Assembly: GCA_016745035.1 (NCBI GenBank)
Contig: JADGDE010000002.1
Location: forward strand, 433 to 64,432
Length of the DNA stretch: 64,000 nt
DNA from: Thiotrichales bacterium
Lineage (GTDB): Bacteria; Pseudomonadota; Gammaproteobacteria; Beggiatoales; Beggiatoaceae
Reading direction: 5' to 3'
Shown: positions 45,357 to 54,747 of the stretch, piece by piece
Layout: every line of letters begins with the position of its first letter
Position numbering within the stretch: position 1 is the stretch's first letter
Program-made: the position numbers and the translations under genes
Notes under the pieces: generated by a model
Databases searched by the model: none
The model's input: the letters and a program-made list of their open reading frames with translations, nothing else
What the model was told of the DNA's origin: nothing

Positions 45357-45664
45357 GTGGGCAAAATAAACCCGTCAAATTAATGATCTTGGATAAAGAC
45401 TATACTGTCGCCTGTCCTGAAAGTGAACGGCAAAATCTACTCGATTGTGCCGATTACTTGAGCGAAAAAATGCGCGTGGTACGCGAAAGCGGCAAAGTCA
45501 TGGGCACAGAACGCATCTTAGTCATGACTGCGCTTAATATCGTCCACGAGTTACTTCAATTACAACAAAATGGCACATCCTATCCCAGCGATGAATCCAG
45601 CGCCGAGGAAATCCAACAGCTGATTGATAAAATCAACGCGGCACAAAATAAATATCTTCGCTAA
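45353..45664 (+). CDS. zapA: ZapA, FtsZ-binding cell division protein
   Basis: 103 residues. Starts in the ATGA overlap with the ZapB-like gene. ZapA core: VKLMILDKDYTVACPESERQNLLDCADYLSEKM, then RILVMTALNIVHELLQLQ and a C-terminal helix that forms the tetramer coil. It cross-links FtsZ filaments. As in E. coli, where ssrS lies directly after zapA, a 6S-like RNA structure follows. Confidence 0.93.
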   Translation: MSGQNKPVKLMILDKDYTVACPESERQNLLDCADYLSEKMRVVRESGKVMGTERILVMTALNIVHELLQLQQNGTSYPSDESSAEEIQQLIDKINAAQNKYLR

Positions 45665-46064
45665 ACAAATGATTGGAGTAAAAAAGAAGTCTTTACATTA
45701 CATCAGCGAGCTATTTATCCCTTGCATTGCCCACAGAGACATATTAGTATTGAAGCCAAGACACATTAATGTGTTTTATAGGCGCATTGGTAGAACCCTA
45801 AGCCAAGCTCCTACTCGTTAGGGTAGTGCCAGCGCCACATACGTTATATACTTGAACCTATTCAACTTGCTTGGGAGCAGAATACTAAACGGTGCGCATG
45901 TCCTTTATGGAAAGCCTAAAGTTTAGTTTGAGGTGTTCCCCCCTGGACTTTCCGGTTCAAGGCAAGTGCGTATGTGGCGACTGCACTGCCACCAGCCCTG
46001 CCGTTACCCCCTTTCTATCCGCTTGTCTTACAATAAAAAACCGTTCCCTATTAAGGAGTCTTTT
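45665..46064. other. Gene-free stretch holding the 6S-like RNA
   Basis: 400 bp. From the left: a fragment of the MITE-like right end (45680-45706), a palindrome ACACATTAATGTGT followed by TTTAT (about 45761-45778, possible zapA terminator), a hairpin ACCCTAA/TTAGGGT (45795-45824) and the 6S-like hairpin (45822-45997). Last comes a TACAAT hexamer (46030-46035) and an AAGGAG Shine-Dalgarno before the next gene. Confidence 0.6.
45822..45997 (+). ncRNA. ssrS: Probable 6S RNA
   Basis: A single long imperfect hairpin about 170 nt long. Paired blocks in order: AGTGC (45825) with GCACT (45983), CGCCACATACG (45833-45843) with CGTATGTGGCG (45969-45979), CTTGAACC (45851-45858) with GGTTCAAG (45954-45961), GGGA (45873) with TCCC (45937), and ACTAAAC (45884-45890) with GTTTAGT (45921-45927). 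They are separated by internal loops, including a large central one. 6S RNA is an irregular rod with a central bubble that mimics an open promoter and binds sigma-70 polymerase. Location directly after zapA matches E. coli ssrS. Ends are approximate. Strand and identity rest on synteny and shape. Confidence 0.68.
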
Positions 46065-47159
46065 ATGTCACTTCGCCTTATTTTCAGCGTTTTTTGTCTT
46101 TACAGTTTTTCTATCGTCTTTGCCACCGAAACAACAGACAATAACAACATACTGCCCGATTACGAAACCAAAGCCCAAGCCGCCTTAGAACACATCGTTC
46201 GCCAACAAATAGAACAAATCAAAGACAAAGCCAATAGTACCGAATCTAACCATGAGCACAACATCAAAGACTTTGTGCTCAGCACCCATATCCGTAGTTT
46301 TAATGACATTGGCAAACACATCGACAGCGAAATAAAACAACAACAAACCCAAATCCGCTTATTAATTCGCCGCGTTGCCACCGACATCGAAGTCAGTGGC
46401 GGCAATAGCGGTACATTACGTATTGATGATAACGGACAAATTCATTACCAAGGCAACCCAGATATACCCAAAGCCCTCAATGCCAAACGCAAAGCCCTGA
46501 TTGAAGCTAATTTACAAAACAATGTCTCGGTGCGCAGTGCCGAATTAGCGATTAAAATGCTCGCAACCATTAATGACAACCTCAAAGAACAAGCCCAACA
46601 CGCCAAAACCCGCGCCCAAAAAGAACGGGTCTATATGAGTCAAGCCATTTATGTTTATGAAATGTCCAGTATTACCCTAGACTTATTGGATAATTTAACC
46701 CTTGAGGGCAAAACAGCTATCGAAAGCCTCTATCAAGAAAACCAACAACGGGTATCAGCCCGTCATCAAAATATTGCCGCCCAAATCAGCAAAGCTCAAA
46801 CACTCGCCGAACAAGGGCTGTTAAGCCAAAGCGCCTTAAAACGCGAAAAAGACAGTTATACCCTGATGCTGGCGGCGAATGAACAAAGCCTAGATGCATG
46901 GCAAAACCTCATGCAGCGCCTTAACCGAGATTCGGGCTTTTTACAAAAACTGAAAAAAAACCAAGCCCTGATTGCCTATAAACGTGATAAAGCTAAATTA
47001 CAACTAGAAACCCTGCGTGACTTACGCCACCTCGCCGAATTACGCGATGTGATTGGTAGTTTAGATGAACTGGTCGCCACGGTTGCCGATGTTGATTTGT
47101 TGGTATTGGACGAGCAAACCGTGCGGACTTTGCTGGGTTATAATGATGCGGGGGAGTAA
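46065..47159 (+). CDS. Exported coiled-coil protein of unknown function
   Basis: 364 residues from ATG 46065 with AAGGAG 7 nt upstream. Frames starting earlier run through the 6S-like RNA and are discarded. Signal peptide MSLRLIFSVFCLYSFSIVFA. The rest is mostly long alpha helix with heptad-like Leu/Ile/Gln spacing (IVRQQIEQIKDKANS, LIEANLQNNVSVRSAELAIKML, AAQISKAQTLAEQGLLSQSAL). One beta-like insert (SGGNSGTLRIDDNGQIHYQG) sits near 110-130. I do not recognise the family. In E. coli the gene after 6S RNA is the formyltetrahydrofolate ligase gene; it is not here. Confidence 0.8.
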   Translation: MSLRLIFSVFCLYSFSIVFATETTDNNNILPDYETKAQAALEHIVRQQIEQIKDKANSTESNHEHNIKDFVLSTHIRSFNDIGKHIDSEIKQQQTQIRLLIRRVATDIEVSGGNSGTLRIDDNGQIHYQGNPDIPKALNAKRKALIEANLQNNVSVRSAELAIKMLATINDNLKEQAQHAKTRAQKERVYMSQAIYVYEMSSITLDLLDNLTLEGKTAIESLYQENQQRVSARHQNIAAQISKAQTLAEQGLLSQSALKREKDSYTLMLAANEQSLDAWQNLMQRLNRDSGFLQKLKKNQALIAYKRDKAKLQLETLRDLRHLAELRDVIGSLDELVATVADVDLLVLDEQTVRTLLGYNDAGE

Positions 47160-47219
47160 GGGGAAGAGTATGGGTTTCGGGCTATAACCCTGTATCTGTT
47201 ATTGGAGAAGATAGCGAGG

Positions 47220-49778
47220 TCATGGAGTAAAATCAGAATGAATAGTTAAGCCTTTACGTTTAAGGGCTTTGAGGGCTTTGAGGTCTTTGGGTCTGACTTG
47301 GGTATTGCTTAAATCCACAAATGTTAATTTCGGCAATTGTTTTAAAACACTAATATCTTGGATTTTAGTTTGGCTTAACCAAAGATGTTGTAATTTTGAT
47401 AGACCCGTTAAGGCACTGATGTCTGTAACCGCCGTTTCACTTAAAGAAAGTTGTCGTAATTGAGATAAATTCGCCAAGGGGCTGATATCTGTAACTGTTG
47501 TTTCACTTAAATCAAGAGTTTGTAATTGAGATAAACTCGCCAAGACGCTGATGTCTGTAACCGCCATTTTGCTTAAATAAAGTTGTTGTAATTGAGATAA
47601 ATTCGCCAAGGCACTGATGTCTGTAACTGCCGTTCCGCTTAAACCAAGAGTTTGTAATTGAGATAAATTCGCTAAGACACTGATGTCTGTAATCGCTATT
47701 TCATTTAAATAAAGTTTTTGTAATTGAGATGAATTTGCCAAAGCAGTGATGTCGCTAATAGCCGTTTCATTAAAACTAAGGCTAGCGAGCTTATTCAAGC
47801 TGCTTAATGAAGATAAATCTGTAATATTAGTTTTATCAAGCCATAAAGTTTTTAATTGGGTTAAGGCTGCGACAGGGCTTAAATCTTGTACTCCACTGCT
47901 ATCTAAGTTTAAACGTATCAGATTAGCTGTGTTACTTAAAAAGTTTAGATCATTTAGTTGGGGATTGGGTAGACTTAAATGTGTCACGCCTTGCATTTTC
48001 TCTAAACCAATGGCTATTGAATCATAGGTCGTTGTCCATAAAACTTTAATATATAGACTTAAATCAAGCTGAAAATTGTATTGTTTCTGTATCTCTTCAG
48101 TTAAGTAATAGCCCCAACACTGCCGCAAAACCTGCTCACGCAAGTCAGCTGATAAACGTACCGCAGAATCCAGCACAATCTGGCTTAATAAAGTCCAATG
48201 GTTTACTGAATTTTTATCTGCTTCACGCGGTAAGTTCAACTCCCCTTTACCAAACAATTGTTCAAAATAGCGCTTTGCCGTGCGGCTGCTTGTACATAAT
48301 TCAAAAAATAAGACGAGGGTCTCATGCCAATGCACTTGTCCACGTTTTTCTTGCAAGTCTTGCCATTCAAGTTCACCACTTTGCGCTTGAATCATCAATT
48401 CACTGGCAGCAAAATATTCTAAAAAGCTTAAATGACTAAAAGCATAATGCTCCTCTTCCTCTTTAATACCACGAGGAATCAACAAACCACTGCGTTCGAG
48501 TAAATAAGACAATAAGTAATCGCATTGATCGGTAATTTTTTCAATATTCCAACCGCGTTCATCAAAGCTATCTGATAAAGCCTGCAGGACTTCAGATTCA
48601 GGAATCACAATCGCATTAGAATCTTCATCACGATCTTGCTGCATTTGCAAGGCCAGCCTACCAAGCCATTCGGACAGGTCTTCATAATCAAATTCTAGGG
48701 CTTTGCCCTGAAACTTTAAGCCACGGGCTTGCTCTAAACTGACCAAATAGGTTTGCGCAATGCGCTGGTATAATTCGGCGCGCCCATCGGGCAAACGGTT
48801 GCGGCGGGCATGAATAAAACAAATCATATTCAACAGCACCGGCACACGCGCCAAGCGTTGCAGGGCATCGCTTTGGCTCAGGGCTTCTATCAGTTGTTCA
48901 ATCCGTTGCGGATGGTGGCTGTATTGCTGATACCAATTGCTGACAAATTGTCGTTGCTGCTCACCCGAAAAAGGCGCTAGCCATGCTTCGTGCAGTTGTT
49001 TTCCGCTGCTGCTGTGTAATTTGTCTTCTCGCATCGGTTGTTTTTCATCAGCTAACCACTCTTGCTGAGAAAAACCCAAAATCCGCGAGCTGATAAGGCA
49101 GCGCATGTGCGGATAACGCATCACACCTTCGCGTAATGCGTTACTTAAACCCTCACGGCTAGGAACGTGGGTGACTTCATCCAAGCCATCCACTAGTATT
49201 AAAGCTTGCCCAGAACTGAGCAGTTGCTCTAATAAGGCTTTGCCCTCTTTATTGGCAAACACTTGCCACCAAGTTGGCTGCTGAGTTTTGCAATGTTGCA
49301 ACCATATATCCCAGAGGCTGTCCCAGTCTTTAACACTGCGCAAATCCAAATTCCGCAACACGAATAAAAACGGCACTAAAGCCCCCGCGTGTAATTTGAG
49401 CAAGTTATCGCTGCTATAGCTAAAACTGAGCATAAGCCAATTAAACAAAGTCGATTTACCACTGCCGGGGTCGCCTAAGACAAAACTTTGCGGCTGTTGT
49501 TTCAGTAGTTCATAAATCGACAAAACAGCGGTTTTTTTATGTTCGGCTTCATCGCTAAGGCGTTGTTCAGGGGCAATATAGCGCTTGCCAAACTCGGGGA
49601 GGACAAACAAATTATTTAATAATTTGGCTTGGCGCTGTGCGTCGGTGTCGTCATCATCAAGGGCGATGCCTAAATTATCGGCATAGCAAAATTGCTGATA
49701 AAAGGTGCTGAAGTATTTTAATAAGGCAGGGGTGTTGGAAATATCAAACCAGCCCGTCAGTGAATCTTGCTCATTCAT
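47220..49778 (-). CDS. NACHT NTPase with C-terminal leucine-rich repeats
   Basis: 852 residues. NACHT domain: Walker A GDPGSGKST (102-110), Walker B ALILVDGLDE (192-201) and the CLISSRILGF sensor. A helical winged region follows (270-590), and about 11 LRR units of 22 residues (593-845, consensus LQxLxLSxTAVTDISxLANLSQ) finish it, with a cap (LKALKALKRKG). This is the architecture of NLR-like bacterial NACHT proteins, several of which protect against phage. No nuclease or other effector domain is fused. It overlaps the upstream KAP pseudogene by 4 bp (ATGA), so they were one operon. Confidence 0.88.
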   Translation of the reverse strand: MNEQDSLTGWFDISNTPALLKYFSTFYQQFCYADNLGIALDDDDTDAQRQAKLLNNLFVLPEFGKRYIAPEQRLSDEAEHKKTAVLSIYELLKQQPQSFVLGDPGSGKSTLFNWLMLSFSYSSDNLLKLHAGALVPFLFVLRNLDLRSVKDWDSLWDIWLQHCKTQQPTWWQVFANKEGKALLEQLLSSGQALILVDGLDEVTHVPSREGLSNALREGVMRYPHMRCLISSRILGFSQQEWLADEKQPMREDKLHSSSGKQLHEAWLAPFSGEQQRQFVSNWYQQYSHHPQRIEQLIEALSQSDALQRLARVPVLLNMICFIHARRNRLPDGRAELYQRIAQTYLVSLEQARGLKFQGKALEFDYEDLSEWLGRLALQMQQDRDEDSNAIVIPESEVLQALSDSFDERGWNIEKITDQCDYLLSYLLERSGLLIPRGIKEEEEHYAFSHLSFLEYFAASELMIQAQSGELEWQDLQEKRGQVHWHETLVLFFELCTSSRTAKRYFEQLFGKGELNLPREADKNSVNHWTLLSQIVLDSAVRLSADLREQVLRQCWGYYLTEEIQKQYNFQLDLSLYIKVLWTTTYDSIAIGLEKMQGVTHLSLPNPQLNDLNFLSNTANLIRLNLDSSGVQDLSPVAALTQLKTLWLDKTNITDLSSLSSLNKLASLSFNETAISDITALANSSQLQKLYLNEIAITDISVLANLSQLQTLGLSGTAVTDISALANLSQLQQLYLSKMAVTDISVLASLSQLQTLDLSETTVTDISPLANLSQLRQLSLSETAVTDISALTGLSKLQHLWLSQTKIQDISVLKQLPKLTFVDLSNTQVRPKDLKALKALKRKGLTIHSDFTP

Positions 49779-51078
49779 CGAATATAAGCCTCCAAATTAC
49801 TTCTAACAATCACTTCGCTGGGAAGGTCTTTGAGTATGGCGTGCAAACGAAACACATTGCTATCACTGGGGTTGACCGGTAAAGTGCCCTTTTCATTCAA
49901 GCACGGTTGAAGGTCTTGCATAGGCTTAAAACGCGGATCTTGATTAGTTGGTTTTGCTGACCATTCTATCAGCGTCGAAAAATATTTAGGGTCTTTTTCC
50001 AATTGCTCATGCACACGCGGGTGAAAACAATAAATAATATTCAGCACCAGAAATAATAAGGCATGAGCATCATCAGGGAAACAGTCCTCACATTGGCGCA
50101 AACGCAGGGCAAGGCGGTTGCTCAGGGCTTTGATTTTGCGCGGGTTAGCAGGCAGGCAATCATATGTTTTTGCCATGCTGACAAGACGATTAAGTTTCTC
50201 TCCGCTATTTTCACCTAGTTTTAAACCTAATAATAAACGCCGCAAATACTCGGCTTTATCGACTTGCCCGGGTATCGGCAAGGCATGAATATCCTGACAA
50301 ATTTTTTCTAAATATTCCCGTGCTTGATAGGCGGCGGATTCTAAATCCAGCGCTTTTTCCAAGGCCTTTTCAATTTGGCGCTGATCCATACCAAACAGGA
50401 CAATACAGTTTTTGATATTCAGATAAACTTTGATGCCCTCAAGCAAGTTCAGGGCGGCAGCAGGTTGGCAGCGGTCTAAGTCGTCGATAAAAATTAATAA
50501 ACGTTTGTTTTTACCACAAGTCGCTTCAATGGCTTACTCTAACAATTCCTGTATGGTTTCGCTGTTCAAAGTATGTTGATAACGGCTTTGTTCGTAGGTG
50601 TTACCCATCTTTTGTAAACCTGCGGTTTTGGGAGCGAATAAGCCACCGCTGGCGGCTTTGATGGTTTCATCAAAGGCAGATAAAGCCCCTAATAAAGTCA
50701 CATGCCCTATCTTTTTGCTATTGTTTTTAAATTTGCCCCACAGGTCAATTTGCTCGCGGATTTCATGCAATAAAGCCACGATAGGCACAGCTTCGTGCTG
50801 ATAACGCCAAGCTTCAAACCAAACGGCCTCGATGTTGTTGGAGCTTAGGGAGGCTTCAGTGCTGGGCTTGTCCAAGTCCTTGGGCAATTTTCCCGTTAGC
50901 TGATAATAAATTTGCAATAAAGCGCTGGTTTTACCCGTGTCCCATAGCCATTAATGGCAATGCCTTTAGGCGGCTGGCACTTGAGGATAATATGACAAAT
51001 AGACTGGATAAAATCGGCGTTATTAAACGCATCATTTGCTGTGGGAGAATCGTTATGATCGTGCTTTGCTGAGGACAT
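49775..51078 (-). pseudogene. KAP-family P-loop NTPase broken by frameshift and stop
   Basis: Read as one gene from ATG 51078 it gives MSSAKHDHND..., then GIAINGY. A single missing base near 50944 then breaks the Walker A. Restoring one T gives GYWDTGKTSALLQIYYQL. The frame continues with AVWFEAWRYQHEAVPIVALLHEI, a KAP signature. An in-frame TAA (50534-50536, one change from CAA) is followed in the same frame by the KAP Walker B LLIFIDDLDRC and LLEGIKVYLNIKNCIVLFGMD, then a helical C-terminal domain to AYIR. No transmembrane insert is evident. The gene is the operon partner of the NACHT-LRR gene. Either mutation alone would inactivate it, barring sequencing error. Confidence 0.85.
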
Positions 51079-51097
51079 AGGCTTATGGCTTAAATAT

Positions 51098-51227
51098 CTG
51101 ATGTTACGCAAAGGCTTCTCAATGCCCCAAAAGGCAAAAAAACCGCCATTGCTCCACGGCTAAATACGACTAGGCGGGTGGAAAATCACACTATTGTGAC
51201 AAAAACTGACTTAGTGCGTAACATCAG
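51098..51227. mobile_element. MITE-like element, copy 5
   Basis: 130 bp with perfect terminal repeats CTGATGTTACGCA/TGCGTAACATCAG and exact 8-bp flanking duplication TTAAATAT (51090-51097, 51228-51235). Internal hairpin TGCC-ccaaaa-GGCA. It sits just upstream of the KAP pseudogene start. Confidence 0.9.
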
Positions 51228-51363
51228 TTAAATATCTATCAGCCAATTATAACCCCTTTAGCCCACAACGAGACTAAACTTATGGAAAATAAAACTTTAC
51301 ATAACAAAGTTATTTGTTAATATATATCTTAGCGCCTATGCAATGCAATAAAGGGGATCCTAC

Positions 51364-51978
51364 ATGCAAGACTTAGAAAAAGCCCTTGGGCATCTTGCCG
51401 ATATTCATTCTCAAATGTCCCGCACCGAATATTATCGCGGCTTAAACAGTGTGCCTGTGGCATTGACAGGCGTGGTCGGTTTATGTGCTGCTTGGTTGCA
51501 AAGCGTTTGGCTTGTGCCGCATAGTGCCTTTGAATTTGTGTTGTATTGGGCAACGGTTGCCTGCTTAAATGTCGGCTTCATTGCTTTGCGCTTAGGCTTT
51601 GATTATTTGCACACTCACACACCGTTTGAGCGCCGCAAAACCCATGATTTGTTATGGCAATTTTTGCCCTCTTTGCTTGCGGGTTTGTTGTTAACCGTGG
51701 TGGTTTTGAGTTGGGCAGAACCCGTTTTATTACACAGTATGCCAGGGCTGTGGGCATTATTATTTGCTTTAGGGATTTTTTCCACCCGTCCATTTTTTCC
51801 TAAACGGGTGTTATATTTGGGCATTTTTTATTTACTCGCTGCCGCTTGGCTATTGAGTTTAGCCCCCAATGCTGCCGCGCTTGTGCCTTGGTATATGGGA
51901 TTATTATTTGGCGGCGGGCAATTGTTATCTGCTTTATTGATTTATTGGGATATGGAACGTCAAACCGAGGTTATCTAA
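51364..51978 (+). CDS. Membrane protein of unknown function, coupled to a winged-helix regulator
   Basis: 204 residues. A soluble N-terminus (MQDLEKALGHLADIHSQMSRTEYYRG) is followed by six hydrophobic helices in pairs (VPVALTGVVGLCAAWLQSVW, FVLYWATVACLNVGFIAL, LLAGLLLTVVVLSW, LWALLFALGIF, VLYLGIFYLLAAAWLL, MGLLFGGGQLLSALLIYW). Its stop codon overlaps the start of the next gene (TAATG). Pairs of a small membrane protein and an HTH_34-type regulator recur in bacteria, with the regulator controlling the membrane gene. Function unknown. Confidence 0.8.
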   Translation: MQDLEKALGHLADIHSQMSRTEYYRGLNSVPVALTGVVGLCAAWLQSVWLVPHSAFEFVLYWATVACLNVGFIALRLGFDYLHTHTPFERRKTHDLLWQFLPSLLAGLLLTVVVLSWAEPVLLHSMPGLWALLFALGIFSTRPFFPKRVLYLGIFYLLAAAWLLSLAPNAAALVPWYMGLLFGGGQLLSALLIYWDMERQTEVI

Positions 51979-52331
51979 TGAGTAGTGGACGTTATGCGTA
52001 TGACGGCTTGGAGCGCGTCATTCATGAGAAAGCCCGTTTAGGGATTTTAACTTCATTGTTGACCCGCCCAGAGGGCTTGGTGTTTGCGGAATTGCGCGAT
52101 TTGGTCAATTTAACCGATGGCAATTTGAGCCGTCATTTGAAGTTATTAGAACAAGAAGGGCTGTTGAGCATTCATAAAAGTTTTGTCAACAATCGCCCGC
52201 AGACGCTGTGCCAGTTGACTGAAGCAGGGCGGCAACGTTTTCTTAATTACTTACAAACCCTTGAGCAGGTGATTAAAGATGCCAGCAAACAAACCAAAAC
52301 CGATAACAGCCCAAAGCCTAAACCCGCTTAA
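51978..52331 (+). CDS. Winged-helix transcriptional regulator (HTH_34/MarR-like)
   Basis: 117 residues from ATG 51978, inside the TAATG overlap. Winged helix at about 10-95: LERVIHEKARLGILTSLLTR, LVFAELRDLVNLTDGNLSRHLKLLEQEGLL (recognition helix) and the wing KSFVNNRPQTLCQLTEAGRQRF. The C-terminal tail is Lys/Pro-rich. Probable dimeric repressor of its own operon. Confidence 0.85.
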   Translation: MSSGRYAYDGLERVIHEKARLGILTSLLTRPEGLVFAELRDLVNLTDGNLSRHLKLLEQEGLLSIHKSFVNNRPQTLCQLTEAGRQRFLNYLQTLEQVIKDASKQTKTDNSPKPKPA

Positions 52332-52536
52332 GCCTTTGGGTTTAAATTCAGGGCGCAAAGCGCGGGTTTATCCCAATCCTTGCGCGCTTGAATTACATTG
52401 CGCAGGCTACCCTTTGAGTCAATTGCGCCCTTATGGCTTAACAGGACAAATGTCTTTGCAAACGTGGTTAGCGCAAGGGGATTTTTTTCACCAATCAGCT
52501 TTGCATGGTAAAGTATTTTTCAAAGAAAATTTGTAA
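52279..52536 (+). CDS. Possible small protein overlapping the regulator gene
   Basis: 85 residues starting inside the regulator gene (53-bp overlap, different frame) and extending 205 bp beyond it. The part outside the overlap is open and of ordinary composition (RVYPNPCALELHCAGYPLSQLRPYGLTGQ). No family recognised. There is GGTGATTAAAG before the ATG. It ends 11 bp before a hairpin terminator, which fits a real operon end. Uncertain. Confidence 0.4.
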   Translation: MPANKPKPITAQSLNPLKPLGLNSGRKARVYPNPCALELHCAGYPLSQLRPYGLTGQMSLQTWLAQGDFFHQSALHGKVFFKENL

Positions 52537-52547
52537 AGCCTGAGCAA

Positions 52548-52576
52548 GGATAATACCCCTCCAAGGGGTGTTATCC
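52548..52576. terminator. Hairpin between convergent units
   Basis: GGATAATACCCC and GGGGTGTTATCC pair over 12 positions with one mismatch and a 5-nt loop. T runs are short on both sides. It separates the 51364-52536 unit from the convergent guaA-ssb unit. A MITE-like right-end fragment (52579-52599) adjoins it. Confidence 0.65.
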
Positions 52577-52604
52577 TTAAAGCCTTTGCATAACGTCAGA
52601 TGCG

Positions 52605-53123
52605 TTAAAAAGGCACATCATCATCAAAGTCGGTTTTTGGTGCAGCCCCTGGCATTGGGGTTGGGTTGCTGGGCATGGAAGGTGCTGGCGCATTGCCGCC
52701 ACCGCCCATAGGGTTGGGGTTTGCTGCCGCAGGACTCGGTGCAGGGCTATAACCAGCCGCACCTGCGCCTGCGCCCATGCCTGCATCAGCACGCCCGCCT
52801 AGCATTTGCATTTCGCTGGCAACGATTTCGGTTGTCCACCGGTCTTGCCCATTTTGGTCTTGCCATTTACGGGTTTGCAAACGTCCTTCAACGTAGACTT
52901 GTGAACCTTTGCGCAAATATTGGGCGACAATTTCAGCCAGACGACTGAAAAATACCACGCGATGCCATTCGGTACGCTCTTGACGTTCGCCGGTTTGTTT
53001 ATCAGTCCAATTATCATTGGTTGCAATGCTAATATTGCTAATCGCAGCACCTGAGGCGCTATAGCGGGTTTCAGGGTCGTTGCCTAATGAACCGACCAAA
53101 ATAACTTTGTTAATACCACGCAT
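52605..53123 (-). CDS. ssb: Single-stranded DNA-binding protein
   Basis: 172 residues. OB fold at about 1-110 ([51 protein letters not shown]). A Gly/Pro/Ala/Met-rich linker leads to the acidic tip DFDDDVPF that binds partner proteins. It lies 10 bp after guaA on the same strand with GGAGTT as ribosome-binding site, so it is probably co-transcribed with guaA. Confidence 0.96.
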   Translation of the reverse strand: MRGINKVILVGSLGNDPETRYSASGAAISNISIATNDNWTDKQTGERQERTEWHRVVFFSRLAEIVAQYLRKGSQVYVEGRLQTRKWQDQNGQDRWTTEIVASEMQMLGGRADAGMGAGAGAAGYSPAPSPAAANPNPMGGGGNAPAPSMPSNPTPMPGAAPKTDFDDDVPF

Positions 53124-53133
53124 TGTTTAACTC

Positions 53134-54747
53134 CTATTCCCACTCAATGGTTGCTGGGGGTTTGCCGGAAATATCATAGCTCACCCGTGAAATGCCGGGC
53201 ACTTCGTTAATAATCCGGCTCGATAATAATTCAAGTAAATCGTAAGGCAAATGTGCCCAACGGGCGGTCATAAAGTCGACGGTTTCTACCGCTCGCAAGG
53301 CGACCACATAGGCATAGTTGCGATTATCGCCAGTGACCCCAACCGATTTCACTGGTAAAAACACGGCAAAAGCTTGACTGACTTTGTCATACCAGCCATG
53401 TTTACGTAATTCGGAGATAAAAATATCATCCGCTTGGCGCAATATATCGGCATATTCTTTTTTCACTTCGCCCAAAATCCGCACACCAAGGCCTGGCCCT
53501 GGGAAGGGGTGACGATAAACCATTTCGGCAGGCAACCCTAAGCCAACGCCAAGTTTACGCACTTCGTCTTTGAAAAGTTCCCGCAGTGGCTCAAGGAGTT
53601 TTAATGCCATGTGCTCAGGCAAGCCGCCGACATTGTGATGGGATTTAATCAGTTTGGCTTTGCCGGTTTTTGTCCCCGCCGATTCGATTACGTCAGGATA
53701 AATTGTGCCTTGTGCCAGCCACTTGATGCCCTCGAGTTTGTTCGCCTCGGTTTCAAAAATTTCGATAAATAAATTACCAATGATTTTGCGTTTTTTCTCA
53801 GGGTCGCTCACGCCGGCCAAGGCTTCTAAAAATTGTTGTTCGGCATTGACATGTATTACTTGCACGCCCATGTGTTTGGCAAAAGTTGCCATCACTTGAG
53901 TGGCTTCATTGAGGCGTAATAGTCCATTATCCACAAACACACAGACCAATTGTTTGCCAATGGCTTTGTGCAATAGCGCCGCGACCACGGAGGAATCCAC
54001 CCCGCCGGATAAACCCAATAAAACTTTATCGTCGCCAACTTGTGCGTGTACCTGCTCAATGCTGTCGCTGATGATGTTATCCACCGTCCAGAGTTTTTGA
54101 CAACCACAGACTTGATAAACAAAGCGCTCTAAAATTGCCTTGCCTTGGGGCGTGTGGGTCACTTCTGGGTGGAATTGAAGCCCGTAGAATTGGCGCTCAT
54201 CATCGGCAATCGCAGCGATGGGGGCATTGTCACTGCGGGCGACAATATGGAAGCCCTCGGGCAAACCATCAACCCTATCGCCGTGGCTCATCCACACATC
54301 CAGCATTTGCGCTTGTCCAATTGCACCTTGCTCGTCATTTTCTATATCAGCCACTTCATCTAAAACACACAGTTCGGTGATGCCATCAAACAACACGCAA
54401 GGTTGCTGGGCATAGAGCTGGGCATGGCCATATTCGTGTTTATCTGCTGCCTCTGCACTGCCACCTAATTGCACTGCCATGGTTTGCATTCCATAGCAAA
54501 TACCTAAAACTGGGATGCCCAATTCAAACACGACCTGTGGCGCACGCACATGCAGGCTTTCGTGTACTGATTCAGGGCCACCAGAGAGAATGATGCCATT
54601 GGCATTAAAATCTTTGACAAATTGTGCATCATTATCATAGCTGTGAATTTCGCAATACACCCCGGCTTCTCGTACTCTGCGAGCAATCAGTTGGGTATAT
54701 TGCGAGCCAAAATCTAAGATTAAGATGCGTTGTTCATGTATATTCAT
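53134..54747 (-). CDS. guaA: GMP synthase (glutamine-hydrolysing)
   Basis: 537 residues. Class I glutamine amidotransferase domain ([28 protein letters not shown] with the catalytic Cys, and the FHPEV His). The ATP-pyrophosphatase domain ([18 protein letters not shown]-loop) and the dimerisation domain ending PATIEWE follow. It converts XMP to GMP. guaB, the common upstream neighbour, is not adjacent. Confidence 0.97.
   Translation of the reverse strand: MNIHEQRILILDFGSQYTQLIARRVREAGVYCEIHSYDNDAQFVKDFNANGIILSGGPESVHESLHVRAPQVVFELGIPVLGICYGMQTMAVQLGGSAEAADKHEYGHAQLYAQQPCVLFDGITELCVLDEVADIENDEQGAIGQAQMLDVWMSHGDRVDGLPEGFHIVARSDNAPIAAIADDERQFYGLQFHPEVTHTPQGKAILERFVYQVCGCQKLWTVDNIISDSIEQVHAQVGDDKVLLGLSGGVDSSVVAALLHKAIGKQLVCVFVDNGLLRLNEATQVMATFAKHMGVQVIHVNAEQQFLEALAGVSDPEKKRKIIGNLFIEIFETEANKLEGIKWLAQGTIYPDVIESAGTKTGKAKLIKSHHNVGGLPEHMALKLLEPLRELFKDEVRKLGVGLGLPAEMVYRHPFPGPGLGVRILGEVKKEYADILRQADDIFISELRKHGWYDKVSQAFAVFLPVKSVGVTGDNRNYAYVVALRAVETVDFMTARWAHLPYDLLELLSSRIINEVPGISRVSYDISGKPPATIEWE

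Noticed and set aside
45892..46188. Reading frames starting within 45892-45933
   Set aside because: They run through the 6S-like RNA; the coiled-coil gene has a signal peptide and Shine-Dalgarno at 46065, so the upstream starts are spurious.
47290..47990. Possible CRISPR-like array because of regular 66-bp repeats
   Set aside because: Repeats are contiguous with no spacers, and they translate into leucine-rich repeats in frame.
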